Assembly: GCA_965116555.1 (NCBI GenBank)
Contig: OZ220698.1
Span: 1,488,001-1,552,000 of the forward strand
Origin: DAOUJH01 sp965116555
GTDB lineage: Bacteria > Chloroflexota > Dehalococcoidia > Lucifugimonadales > QGNO01
Direction: 5' to 3'
DNA: 64,000 nucleotides
The notes beneath the pieces were generated by a model that saw only the letters and a program-made list of their open reading frames with translations, searched no databases and was not told where the DNA came from. The position numbers and the translations under genes are program-made. Shown in pieces: positions 8,463 to 15,836 of this stretch; position 1 is the stretch's first letter, and each line of letters starts with the position of its first letter.

Positions 8463-8789
8463 TCAGTCCTCCTTGAGGGGGTCCAGGAAATCGTCTCCCA
8501 TGAGAATGTCCAGCCCGCCCGGTATCCATGGGGCGAGACGCACGAGACAGTGGTAGGCTCCCCCGGACGGCTTCGTCCCCTGCGCCCACCGGAGCACCTG
8601 TTTCAGCTCTACCCCCAGGACATCGGCGAACTCCGTCCAGGTCAGTCCGCTGACCTCCTTGAGGCAGACCAGCCGTTCTCCGAAGTCGTCGGGGAGCTCC
8701 CCGTCTCCGTGAGGGACGAGGCGGCCGTCGATGACGGGGTCTCCCGCATAGATGGACAGGCGGGGAGAGCTAAGCGTCGTCGTTCTCAT
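8463..8789 (-). CDS. HTH regulator of the same operon, 108 aa
   Basis: The start chosen (MRTTTLSSPRL) overlaps the end of the upstream HTH gene by about 20 nt, consistent with translational coupling. The core FGERLVCLKEVSGLTWTEFA, then DVLGVELKQVLRWAQGTKP matches the XRE helix-turn-helix layout of its neighbour, with a longer N-terminal arm (VIDGRLVPHGDG). The C-terminus (LAPWIPGGLDILMGDDFLDP) is a family-typical tail. It probably binds DNA as a dimer. Specific role is unknown. Confidence 0.7.
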   Translation of the reverse strand: MRTTTLSSPRLSIYAGDPVIDGRLVPHGDGELPDDFGERLVCLKEVSGLTWTEFADVLGVELKQVLRWAQGTKPSGGAYHCLVRLAPWIPGGLDILMGDDFLDPLKED

Positions 8790-9006
8790 GGCACAGCTCG
8801 AACAACTCATCGAAGTCCTCCACTCCCAGGACCATCCGCATCCGCCGCCTGATGCGTCCCGAGGGAGCGCGGCCCGTGTTGACCAGCGTGGACAGGTAGC
8901 CTCGGCTGATGCCGACCTCGCGGGCTAGCCAGTTCTGGGAGCGGTCCAGCCGCGCCAGGCGGTCCCAGAGGGCTCTCGTCTTGAGCAGGACGACGGTGCG
9001 TTGCAT
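8770..9006 (-). CDS. Small HTH protein, first gene of the repressor operon
   Basis: 78 aa. WDRLARLDRSQNWLAREVGI, SRGYLSTLVNTGRAPSGRIR forms a clear XRE/Cro-type helix-turn-helix at about residues 14-50. Its promoter must lie in the AT-rich intergenic region that also carries the 9024-9050 palindrome, 18 nt upstream of its start, so it is probably autoregulated or controlled by the divergent repressor at 9150. Product is likely a Cro-like antagonist; that is inference from position and size. Confidence 0.7.
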   Translation of the reverse strand: MQRTVVLLKTRALWDRLARLDRSQNWLAREVGISRGYLSTLVNTGRAPSGRIRRRMRMVLGVEDFDELFELCHENDDA

Positions 9007-9023
9007 GGCGGTTGGGAATCCTC

Positions 9024-9050
9024 TATACTCTAAGTATTACTTAGGATATA
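9024..9050. promoter_or_regulatory. Palindromic operator between divergent HTH genes
   Basis: CTAAGT-ATT-ACTTAG is a perfect inverted repeat within the longer near-palindrome TATACTCTAAGT...ACTTAGGATATA (10 of 12 pairs). It sits in the AT-rich gap between the HTH operon (minus strand) and the repressor/ImmA pair (plus strand) and overlaps likely -10 sequences. It is a good candidate binding site for one of the four HTH proteins. Confidence 0.6.
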
Positions 9051-9149
9051 GTGTAACCATAAAGCAGATGGCATGTCAAGAACTAATGTGCTATTCTCTA
9101 GGCAGTGATTAGCCCCTCATATGAGTGGTGAACAGGAGCGACCCAGCCA

Positions 9150-9518
9150 ATGACCGAAGACCCAGGCTACAGGTGGCAGAGCATCGGCGCCCGCATAAAG
9201 GAGGCCAGGCTCAAGACCGGCCTCACCCAAAGGCAGGTGAGCGAGTTGGTGGGGGTGACCCCCCACGCCGTCTGGTCCTGGGAGGCGGGGAAGATGAAGC
9301 CCACATCGGAGCACCTCTTGGAGCTTGCCTACCAGTGTGAGACTAGCACCGACTGGCTCCTGGGCCGGGACGTGGTTGAAGCGGAAATACTCAAGGAGGC
9401 CGATGTCTCCTTCCGCAACGCCATCGAGGGCTTGCCCATGGAGGACTTGGAGTCGATCATGGAGTTTATTCGCTTCGTGCGGGAGCAGCGACGGAGGAGG
9501 GACCGGGCTGAGCGATGA
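9150..9518 (+). CDS. CI-like XRE repressor
   Basis: 122 aa. A classical phage-type HTH_3 domain at about residues 10-68 (IGARIKEARLKTGLTQRQVS, ELVGVTPHAVWSWEAGKMKP, then TDWLLGRD) is followed by a short acidic helical tail. No LexA-like protease domain is present, so inactivation would depend on a separate factor. Its stop overlaps the start of the ImmA-like gene (ATGA), the standard arrangement for a repressor and its anti-repressor protease. It is likely the master switch of the mobile element, by analogy with ICEBs1 ImmR. Confidence 0.85.
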   Translation: MTEDPGYRWQSIGARIKEARLKTGLTQRQVSELVGVTPHAVWSWEAGKMKPTSEHLLELAYQCETSTDWLLGRDVVEAEILKEADVSFRNAIEGLPMEDLESIMEFIRFVREQRRRRDRAER

Positions 9519-9943
9519 AGCGGGCGCAGCGGAAGGCCGTTGATCTCAGGCGCAAGCTTAAGCTCCAAGGCCGGGTGGACGTGGAAGAGGTGGCCAACAT
9601 CCTGGGGATGGAGGTGGTGCCGTGGCCGATGGAGGTCCAGGAGGAGATGCAGATGGGTCGGTACATCGGCGTGGCCGAGCGGCTGGACGCTCGCTGGCGG
9701 CGGTGGGTGATCGCACACGCCATCGGGCACCGGCTTCTGCACTCAGGCAACCATCTGTGGATACGCGACCACACGAGCCTCGGCGGCCTGTACGAGCGGG
9801 AGGCAGAGGACTTCGCCCGCGCCCTCCTGATGGACGTGGACGAGGCCATGGAGGAGGGCCTGAGCGAGCTGTGGCAGGTGGCAGAGCACTTCGGGGTGCC
9901 GGAGGAGGTGGCGTGGCTCCAGCCGCTCCTACCAATGGAGTGA
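9515..9943 (+). CDS. ImmA/IrrE-family protein with altered zinc motif
   Basis: 142 aa. The N-terminus (GRVDVEEVANILGMEVVPWP) and core (RWVIAHAIGHRLLHSGNHLW, then REAEDFARALLMD) match the ImmA/IrrE metallopeptidase family, which cleaves the cognate repressor to induce an element. The motif reads H68-A-I-G-H72 where the family normally has HExxH, so the catalytic Glu is replaced by Ala. The distal E in EREAEDFA is kept. Either it is a non-catalytic sensor or binder, or another residue serves as base. It is coupled to the repressor by ATGA overlap. Confidence 0.8.
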   Translation: MKRAQRKAVDLRRKLKLQGRVDVEEVANILGMEVVPWPMEVQEEMQMGRYIGVAERLDARWRRWVIAHAIGHRLLHSGNHLWIRDHTSLGGLYEREAEDFARALLMDVDEAMEEGLSELWQVAEHFGVPEEVAWLQPLLPME

Positions 9944-9973
9944 ATCGGATTACGGCGAGAGGAAGAGTATCAG

Positions 9974-10261
9974 TTGCTTGTGGAAGTACGATACCCGAAC
10001 GTTCAGGTCACGATCTGGGAGAGCTACCCCTTCGGTTACGGTGAGGAGGACGACGAGTTCTACAGCGTGGAGAACCCCGACGCATCCCGCATACTGGAGC
10101 GGGTGCGCAGCACCCTCAGGGAGAACGGGGTCGGCGGCGAGGAGATAGAGGAATACACCCGGGAAGCCACTCGTCGTTGCTACAATCACCTGCTGTTCAC
10201 CACGATGCAGTGGGTGAGGATACGCTGGGACGGCCCTGACTACGCGCCTGACGAGTCGTAG
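9974..10261 (+). CDS. Hypothetical acidic protein, 95 aa
   Basis: It begins at a TTG codon downstream of the purine-rich GAGAGGAAGAG. The protein is acidic and soluble (YGEEDDEFYSVENPDASRIL) with a helical middle (RVRSTLRENGVGGEEIEEYT) and aromatic C-terminus. No family recognised. It follows the ImmA-like gene by 30 nt on the same strand and may belong to the same transcript. Confidence 0.5.
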   Translation: MLVEVRYPNVQVTIWESYPFGYGEEDDEFYSVENPDASRILERVRSTLRENGVGGEEIEEYTREATRRCYNHLLFTTMQWVRIRWDGPDYAPDES

Positions 10262-10289
10262 GCGCCTACTCCTGTCCAATGATGCAAAG

Positions 10290-10727
10290 ATGAAGCGGGC
10301 TGTTCTTGCGACGGTTTCGGCGTGGGCGGCCCATACGCTGGCCTGGGGCGCCGGACTATGGATGGTCTTTGGACCCGTCTATCAGGGGGTGTCGGTCACG
10401 GCGACACTGGCTGACGAACCCGCAGGGGAAGCCTCAAGACACACCGCCACCCTGGTGGAAGCGAATGGTCTGTGGGTGCTCTGGCTGCTGCTCATTCCCA
10501 TCCTGCTGTCGGGACTGGCGCCGCTGGCCATCCGGTTCACAGGCACCGCGCAGGCGAGGCGAAAGGCTTTGCTGTGGTTGGCAGCGTTGGCTCTCCTTGC
10601 CTTTTGCGTTGTGGGGATATTCTCCATCGGGCCGTTCTACCTGCCGTCGGCGTTGGCCCTTCTGGTCACCGCCGCCATTGGCTCCTCCAAGGGCGGTGTC
10701 GGCGCGGAGTTGCGGGAGTCCGCCTAG
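10290..10727 (+). CDS. Four-helix membrane protein, 145 aa
   Basis: Hydrophobic segments lie at about residues 8-28, 59-80, 90-110 and 112-130, with a short extracytoplasmic loop between the first two. No catalytic motif is visible. The ribosome site is weak. It is convergent with the conjugation operon, 32 nt from its last gene. Function is unknown. Confidence 0.55.
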   Translation: MKRAVLATVSAWAAHTLAWGAGLWMVFGPVYQGVSVTATLADEPAGEASRHTATLVEANGLWVLWLLLIPILLSGLAPLAIRFTGTAQARRKALLWLAALALLAFCVVGIFSIGPFYLPSALALLVTAAIGSSKGGVGAELRESA

Positions 10728-10759
10728 ATGGGCCTCAGGGGGCCAGGTCGGTCACTTAC

Positions 10760-11518
10760 TCATCTCCTGACCACGCCCTGGCGGTCACGCCGGGACGCTT
10801 TCCGGTTGAGGGCCTTGTCGAGGATAGAGAAGGCTTCTTGGATGCCCATGTCCTCGACCCTGGGGACCGGTTCCTCCTCCTGCTTGAGGAGCGCGTGGGC
10901 GACGAGGTCCGCCATCTGCAGGAGGTAGTCCGAGTCCGAGCTTCGGAAGGCAGGGCCGCCGATCACGTACTCCACGGGGATGTTCCTTGTCCTCTCGCCC
11001 TCCTCCCATCGCTCGTACCTGCTGGGCACGGGGTTGAAAACCCTGAGCCTGCGGTAGGCCCTCGTGATCATCCGCTCCTTGCCCTCGTCGAAGATGAGGA
11101 ATGCGTGTCTGTTCGCCGCCTTGACGGAGGCGTTGATGCGGTTGAGCAACCGGTCGAGGCTCACCTGCTCGTAGGTTTTCACATCCTGCTTGCGGAGGCA
11201 GACGTTTATGACCTCCACACCGCCGATGCTGGACGCGGCGTCCTCGATTCGTCGCAGTCCGTCCGTGAAAACCTCGGCTCCCTGGCTGGGCGCAAGCCGC
11301 TCGTTGGCGTTGCCGTTGCGGGCCAGCATGCCCCTCCCCGCGAGCAGGTCGCAGGCGTGGAGCTCCCGGTCGGGCGGGATGCCGTAACGACGGCGCAGCT
11401 CTCCCCTCCACTCTTGGATGTCGGCGAACAGGTCGTTCCACCGCTCGGCGTCCACGCCTAGGGCGGAGCGGACGTAGCAGGTGGGACCCTCGGACTCGTC
11501 GATGTAGTACAGACGCAT
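10760..11518 (-). CDS. DUF3800 protein
   Basis: 252 aa. MRLYYIDESEG at the N-terminus, HAFLIFDEG near residue 145 and SSDSDYLLQMADLVAHALL near 205 are the acidic-residue landmarks of DUF3800, a family with a predicted RNase H-like fold common on mobile elements. The conserved Asp/Glu residues suggest a metal-dependent nuclease, unproven. GGAGGTAGAACC precedes the ATG. It is the last gene of the conjugation operon, 4 nt after the replication-relaxation gene. Confidence 0.8.
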   Translation of the reverse strand: MRLYYIDESEGPTCYVRSALGVDAERWNDLFADIQEWRGELRRRYGIPPDRELHACDLLAGRGMLARNGNANERLAPSQGAEVFTDGLRRIEDAASSIGGVEVINVCLRKQDVKTYEQVSLDRLLNRINASVKAANRHAFLIFDEGKERMITRAYRRLRVFNPVPSRYERWEEGERTRNIPVEYVIGGPAFRSSDSDYLLQMADLVAHALLKQEEEPVPRVEDMGIQEAFSILDKALNRKASRRDRQGVVRR

Positions 11519-11522
11519 GGTT

Positions 11523-13205
11523 CTACCTCCGTGTGATGTTCTTCGCTTGGTCGCCGGGCAGGAGGCGGACGGTCTCCCACGTCCCCGGCCTACGCCAGGC
11601 CCTTCCCAGCGGCCCTACCCGTTCAAGCAGGTCCTTGTGAGAGACCAGCAGGGGGACCTCGACCCCGGCACGGTCCGTTTCCTTTCTCGCAACGCGCAGA
11701 AAGTGGGTTGCCGCCAGCTTGTCGTGAAAGACGATGAGGACGGCGGGCCGAGCGCCGTGATCATCGGTGGGCCGGCGGGAGTAGTAGTAGCGCAGATATG
11801 GGGCGAGCCGCGCGGCCATGGTCGAGGGGCGCACGGCTCGGCGCTCCCACTCTAGGAAGAAGGGCCACATCGTCGAGCCTCGACGCAGGACGCCAAAGGC
11901 GTCGGGATGGACGGAGCGCAACTCGCCCCGGTGGCGGAAGTGCCTTGCGGCCCGCATGGGCGGATCGAGCTGTGCCGGCTCCCAGCCCAGGAGCCTGGAC
12001 TGCCTCGCTAGCTCTGCCGCGAAGGCATGGACGGCGGTCGTGTGGTCGAGGTACCTGAGCAGCTGGCGGCTTCTCCTGCCGGAGACGTTGCGCCAGGTGA
12101 GCGACGCGCCCTCGTCGATGGGAGAGACGCTCCATCTCTTTCTGGCCGCGCCCACGGAAGTTCGATCTCTGCGGGCCAGCACCGCCAGCCCGCGGTCGCT
12201 GAGGGCGAGTCGGCGGCGGCCCCCGACGGCGACCTGCTCGACCAGCGCGGTTTCGGTAAGCGTAGCCAGTACTTCGTAGTACCGGCCCAGGGAGACGCCC
12301 AGCAGCCTGCGCAGATGCGTCGGCGCGATACCCGGCCAGTCGGAGAGCAGGTCCAGGAGACGCTTCTCCGTGGGCTTCAGCAGGGCGGACAGCAGCCAGG
12401 CGGGGGTGCGCCTACCCGGACTGCCCGGGTCGATGTCCTCGGGGAGGGCCGCCCGTGACAGCTCCTGCTCGGTGATAAGCCGTCCGCCCGGCTCCAGGTA
12501 GGTGAACAGGACGTAGCGAAGGTCTAGGGCCGGGGCGCCCGAGGGCAGACGCCAGACGGGCTCGGAAGGGCCTGCCCAGGCCGCGTCCCTCTCAAGGGCA
12601 AGAACGGCTGGCACCGGCGAGTCGTTAAGCGCCCTCTGGGCGTGTCTCAGCCGCACGTCGTCGGACATGAGCACGAGCACCGCTCCGGGCAACGGACCTT
12701 CCCCAAGCCGCCAAAGACGCTTGGAAAACCCCGTCCTGTCCGACGTGAGCCCCTGCCTGACCACTCCCACGGTTCTCCCGTCGGAAAGCTCGATGGCGGC
12801 GTCCAGTGGCGCGGCCCGGTACCAGCGCAGCCAAATGGGTCCCGTCTCGGCAGCGACGGCGGAGGCCAGCCGGTAGATGACGGCCACCGCATCGAGACGC
12901 TCCATGAGGATGCGCAGCCACTGGGCGGACGACGGGTATGTGCGGAGCGTCCTGTCCAAGCCCGCCTCTTCCAAGCCGGCCAGGCATCGGAGCCCTGCCG
13001 CAGTCAGATGGAACCTCCGTGTGGGCCTGAGCAGGTCGGTGGCGTGGATGATCGAAGCCGCCATGCCCTGGCGTTCCAGGCCGTCCACGACTGCGTAGGT
13101 CGTGCGGTCGGGTGTCCCCGACACGGCAGCCAGCTCCAGGCGGTCGAGGAAGGGCATATAGGCCAGCCACCGCATCAACAGCAGGTTCCGCTCGGCTGCG
13201 CTCAC
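11523..13205 (-). CDS. Replication-relaxation family protein
   Basis: 560 aa from a GTG overlapping the coupling-protein stop (GTGA). Two winged-helix-like regions (about 10-75, and about 275-345 with LLDLLSDWPGIAPTHLRRLL) precede a region with HPDAFGVLRRG, FFLEWERR and VLIVFHDKLAATHF. This D...ExE layout fits the Replic_Relax family, proteins linked with plasmid replication and relaxation and often encoded beside T4SS coupling proteins. I infer it is the element's candidate relaxosome or replication initiator, because no classical MOB relaxase is seen in the window. Confidence 0.7.
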   Translation of the reverse strand: MSAAERNLLLMRWLAYMPFLDRLELAAVSGTPDRTTYAVVDGLERQGMAASIIHATDLLRPTRRFHLTAAGLRCLAGLEEAGLDRTLRTYPSSAQWLRILMERLDAVAVIYRLASAVAAETGPIWLRWYRAAPLDAAIELSDGRTVGVVRQGLTSDRTGFSKRLWRLGEGPLPGAVLVLMSDDVRLRHAQRALNDSPVPAVLALERDAAWAGPSEPVWRLPSGAPALDLRYVLFTYLEPGGRLITEQELSRAALPEDIDPGSPGRRTPAWLLSALLKPTEKRLLDLLSDWPGIAPTHLRRLLGVSLGRYYEVLATLTETALVEQVAVGGRRRLALSDRGLAVLARRDRTSVGAARKRWSVSPIDEGASLTWRNVSGRRSRQLLRYLDHTTAVHAFAAELARQSRLLGWEPAQLDPPMRAARHFRHRGELRSVHPDAFGVLRRGSTMWPFFLEWERRAVRPSTMAARLAPYLRYYYSRRPTDDHGARPAVLIVFHDKLAATHFLRVARKETDRAGVEVPLLVSHKDLLERVGPLGRAWRRPGTWETVRLLPGDQAKNITRR

Positions 13206-15793
13206 GAGGACTCTCCGCCTTTGGACTCCGGCTTCGAGGGCTTAGGATTCCGGGTGCGCCCCTTGTGCTTCTTGCCGGACTGCTTGGGGTCCTGCTTTTT
13301 CTTGGCCTTTTCGTTCCCGGTCTTCTCCTGTCCTTCCTTGAGGTCGTTCAGGCCCTTGTGGAAGTCACCCACCTTCTTGTCGTCCTCCGCGTTCCCGGCG
13401 GCGATGTCCCTGGCCGCCGTGATGTAGGAGGACGCCTTGGCGCGGATGCGCTCGGCCACGTCCGGGTCTCCCTCCTCCGGTTTGGCGACCTTCATGGAGA
13501 ACGCCTCCATACGCTCGCTCCCTACGGTGGCTCGGACGTAGCACTGGTGCACCGGGAGGGACACGATGTCGTCCTCGGAAACCCGTTCCTTGCCCAGCTC
13601 CCACACCAACTGCCTGGCGTCGTTGCCCGCCACCTGGAAGACGGCGAGGCAGCCGACGTTGGCGAGAATGGTGTCCCGCATGGTCCGGGATAGGTCGTCC
13701 AGCTTAGCCAGGCTCTGGGTGGCCAGGACGAAGCTGGCCCCGAACTTCCCCAGCTCGCTGAGCATCGACTCGTAGTCCACGCCGGGCATGGACTGCATCT
13801 CGTCCACCACCACCAGCGCGCCCCGCCGCTTCTCGATAGGCAGGCTACCCTGCTCCCGGATCACGGCGTCCACCAGGTTGAGCAGGGACGCGCCAACCAG
13901 GGCGGCCACGTCCCTGCCCGCCGTTCCCTGGGCGGTGGACACCAGCAGAATGCCTCCGTCCTGTATGGTCCTTCGCAGGTCGATGGTAGAGCGGCGCTGG
14001 CCCAGGATGGCCCGCGCCCGCTTGGAGGATGCGTAGTAGGAGAGACGGGTCTGCACCGGGGCCAGGGCCTCGGCCCTGTACTGGTGGGTCCAGTTCTTGA
14101 AATCCCTGGCCCACCACTCCAGCAGGTAGGGGTCGTTGACCTTGGCCAGCACCGCGTCCTTGAACTTCTGATCGTCCGCGAGGAGCTTGAGGCCGTCGAG
14201 GATGGTGAACTGCTCGTCGGCGTTAGTGCGCTCGTTGGCCTCGTGGAGCGTCTTGACGGTCTGCTCCAGGATGGACTGCATCCTCGGCCCCCACTGGTCC
14301 CACAGACCCCTGGCGACCCGCACCACCGAGTCGGCGGTGCGGTCCCGGTCGGAGAAGATGCGGGTGTCCAGGAGGTTGACGCCGGGAGCGCCCCGCTCGT
14401 CGGCGAGGTCGATGAGGCGTACCTGGTCGATGAGAGACCCGGGGACGTGCCCCAGCAGGCCGCCCACAAGGTCGGCGTGGGGATCGACTACGACGATGGC
14501 GTCGCCGTCCCTACCCGCCGCCTTCTCCTCCATCTTGTGGCTGATGACGTGGTGCATGAGGGTTGACTTGCCCATGCGGGTGCGGGCCACGTAGAGGTGG
14601 TGCCGTCTCAGCAGGTCCGGGGGAAAACGAATCTCCCTTTGGACTCCGGCGGTGGTGTCGCCCACCAGTGCGCCGCCCTTGACGCCCCTGGCCGAGGGAA
14701 TGAGCGCCCTCGACCCCGTCCGCGCCAACAGGGGCGTCTCGTCCCTGACTCCGGGCGGGTGCCACAGGGCCGCGGCCTCCCGCACTCCAAGGACGCTTCG
14801 GCCTCCGAACAGGCCGGGGCCGGAGGGATGAAGCATCTCTGGTTCGGGGACGACGGACCTCACTCTGCTCGCCTTGAGCTGCGCCCCCGCGGGGTTGTCG
14901 TAGTGGCGGTAGGCGGCAGCGATCTGGCCAAGGAGCTCCTCCGCCCGCTTGGTTCCGCCGTCGGCGGGAAGGACCGCCGTCACCTGTATCTCACCGGCGA
15001 AGGCGATCCGGGAGACCTTCTCCCGGATTAGCAGGGGATCGAAGACCCGGCTGCGAGCCTTCTTGAAGCGGTGCCACGCCCAACCGCCTGCGGCCAGCGT
15101 GGCAGTCACGCCGACGCCCAATAGAACGGCCTTCCACGTCTCCCCCGCCTGCACCCAAAGGTACGCCCGCAGGGCGGCGACCGCGCCGATGCCCAGGACG
15201 GCCATCGTCACGCCGTCCATCCGCAGCGGCCGGGTCTGGTAGGTGTAGGACGGGTCCCGCCGCTGTTCCACGGCGGGTCTGTGGGCCTTCTCCAGGTGGG
15301 CCTGCGACCAGTCGGGGCCCAGGGAGCGCAGCATCAGGCGCGCCACGACTCGCTCGCCCTGGCGCAGGTTGGACAGCGCGCCCAGCAAGGCGATGATGGG
15401 GTCGGAGCCGGGATCCAGCAGGTCGTCGTCCCGGAAGACCCGGATGGGGACGTACTCGGGGCCGTCTGCCCTGAGCGACATGCCCCACGCTCGCTCGCCC
15501 TCACCCAGCCTCAGCGGGTCTTCCTCGGGTTGCACCTTTTCGATGCGGGCCTGGGGGTAATGGGAGACGATCTGGCCCCGCACCACCTGGTCGTCCAGGC
15601 AGCGGGCCATGAGGGTCACGCCGTCGGCATTCCCCGCCAGCTCCAGGGAGAAGGGCTCCGGCACGGCGATGGACTGGAGCATGTTCTCCACACCCAACAT
15701 GGTGCGCTCGCCCGTCCTGGGCGGCGTGATTGTCAGCAGCCTGGGAGTCTTCTCTTCTTCGTCTTTCAGCCAGTTCATTGGGTTCAGCTTCAA
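13202..15793 (-). CDS. VirD4/TraD-like type IV coupling ATPase
   Basis: 863 aa. Start chosen at TTG 15793, which has AAAGGAG 8 nt upstream; a GTG at 15811 would place that site inside the gene. Two membrane segments lie at about 195-240, then the motor domain with Walker A ARTRMGKST (Lys409), VVVDPHADLV, Walker B LVVVDEMQSM (Asp664) and FVLATQSLAKLD, the layout of TraG/VirD4/HerA coupling ATPases that bring DNA to the secretion channel. The first Gly of Walker A is Ala. The C-terminal tail is Lys/Pro-rich. It couples translationally to the downstream gene. Confidence 0.85.
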   Translation of the reverse strand: MKLNPMNWLKDEEEKTPRLLTITPPRTGERTMLGVENMLQSIAVPEPFSLELAGNADGVTLMARCLDDQVVRGQIVSHYPQARIEKVQPEEDPLRLGEGERAWGMSLRADGPEYVPIRVFRDDDLLDPGSDPIIALLGALSNLRQGERVVARLMLRSLGPDWSQAHLEKAHRPAVEQRRDPSYTYQTRPLRMDGVTMAVLGIGAVAALRAYLWVQAGETWKAVLLGVGVTATLAAGGWAWHRFKKARSRVFDPLLIREKVSRIAFAGEIQVTAVLPADGGTKRAEELLGQIAAAYRHYDNPAGAQLKASRVRSVVPEPEMLHPSGPGLFGGRSVLGVREAAALWHPPGVRDETPLLARTGSRALIPSARGVKGGALVGDTTAGVQREIRFPPDLLRRHHLYVARTRMGKSTLMHHVISHKMEEKAAGRDGDAIVVVDPHADLVGGLLGHVPGSLIDQVRLIDLADERGAPGVNLLDTRIFSDRDRTADSVVRVARGLWDQWGPRMQSILEQTVKTLHEANERTNADEQFTILDGLKLLADDQKFKDAVLAKVNDPYLLEWWARDFKNWTHQYRAEALAPVQTRLSYYASSKRARAILGQRRSTIDLRRTIQDGGILLVSTAQGTAGRDVAALVGASLLNLVDAVIREQGSLPIEKRRGALVVVDEMQSMPGVDYESMLSELGKFGASFVLATQSLAKLDDLSRTMRDTILANVGCLAVFQVAGNDARQLVWELGKERVSEDDIVSLPVHQCYVRATVGSERMEAFSMKVAKPEEGDPDVAERIRAKASSYITAARDIAAGNAEDDKKVGDFHKGLNDLKEGQEKTGNEKAKKKQDPKQSGKKHKGRTRNPKPSKPESKGGESS

Positions 15794-15836
15794 TTGGGTT
15801 ACTCCTTTCACTACAGGTTGGATAGGCGAACCGCGC

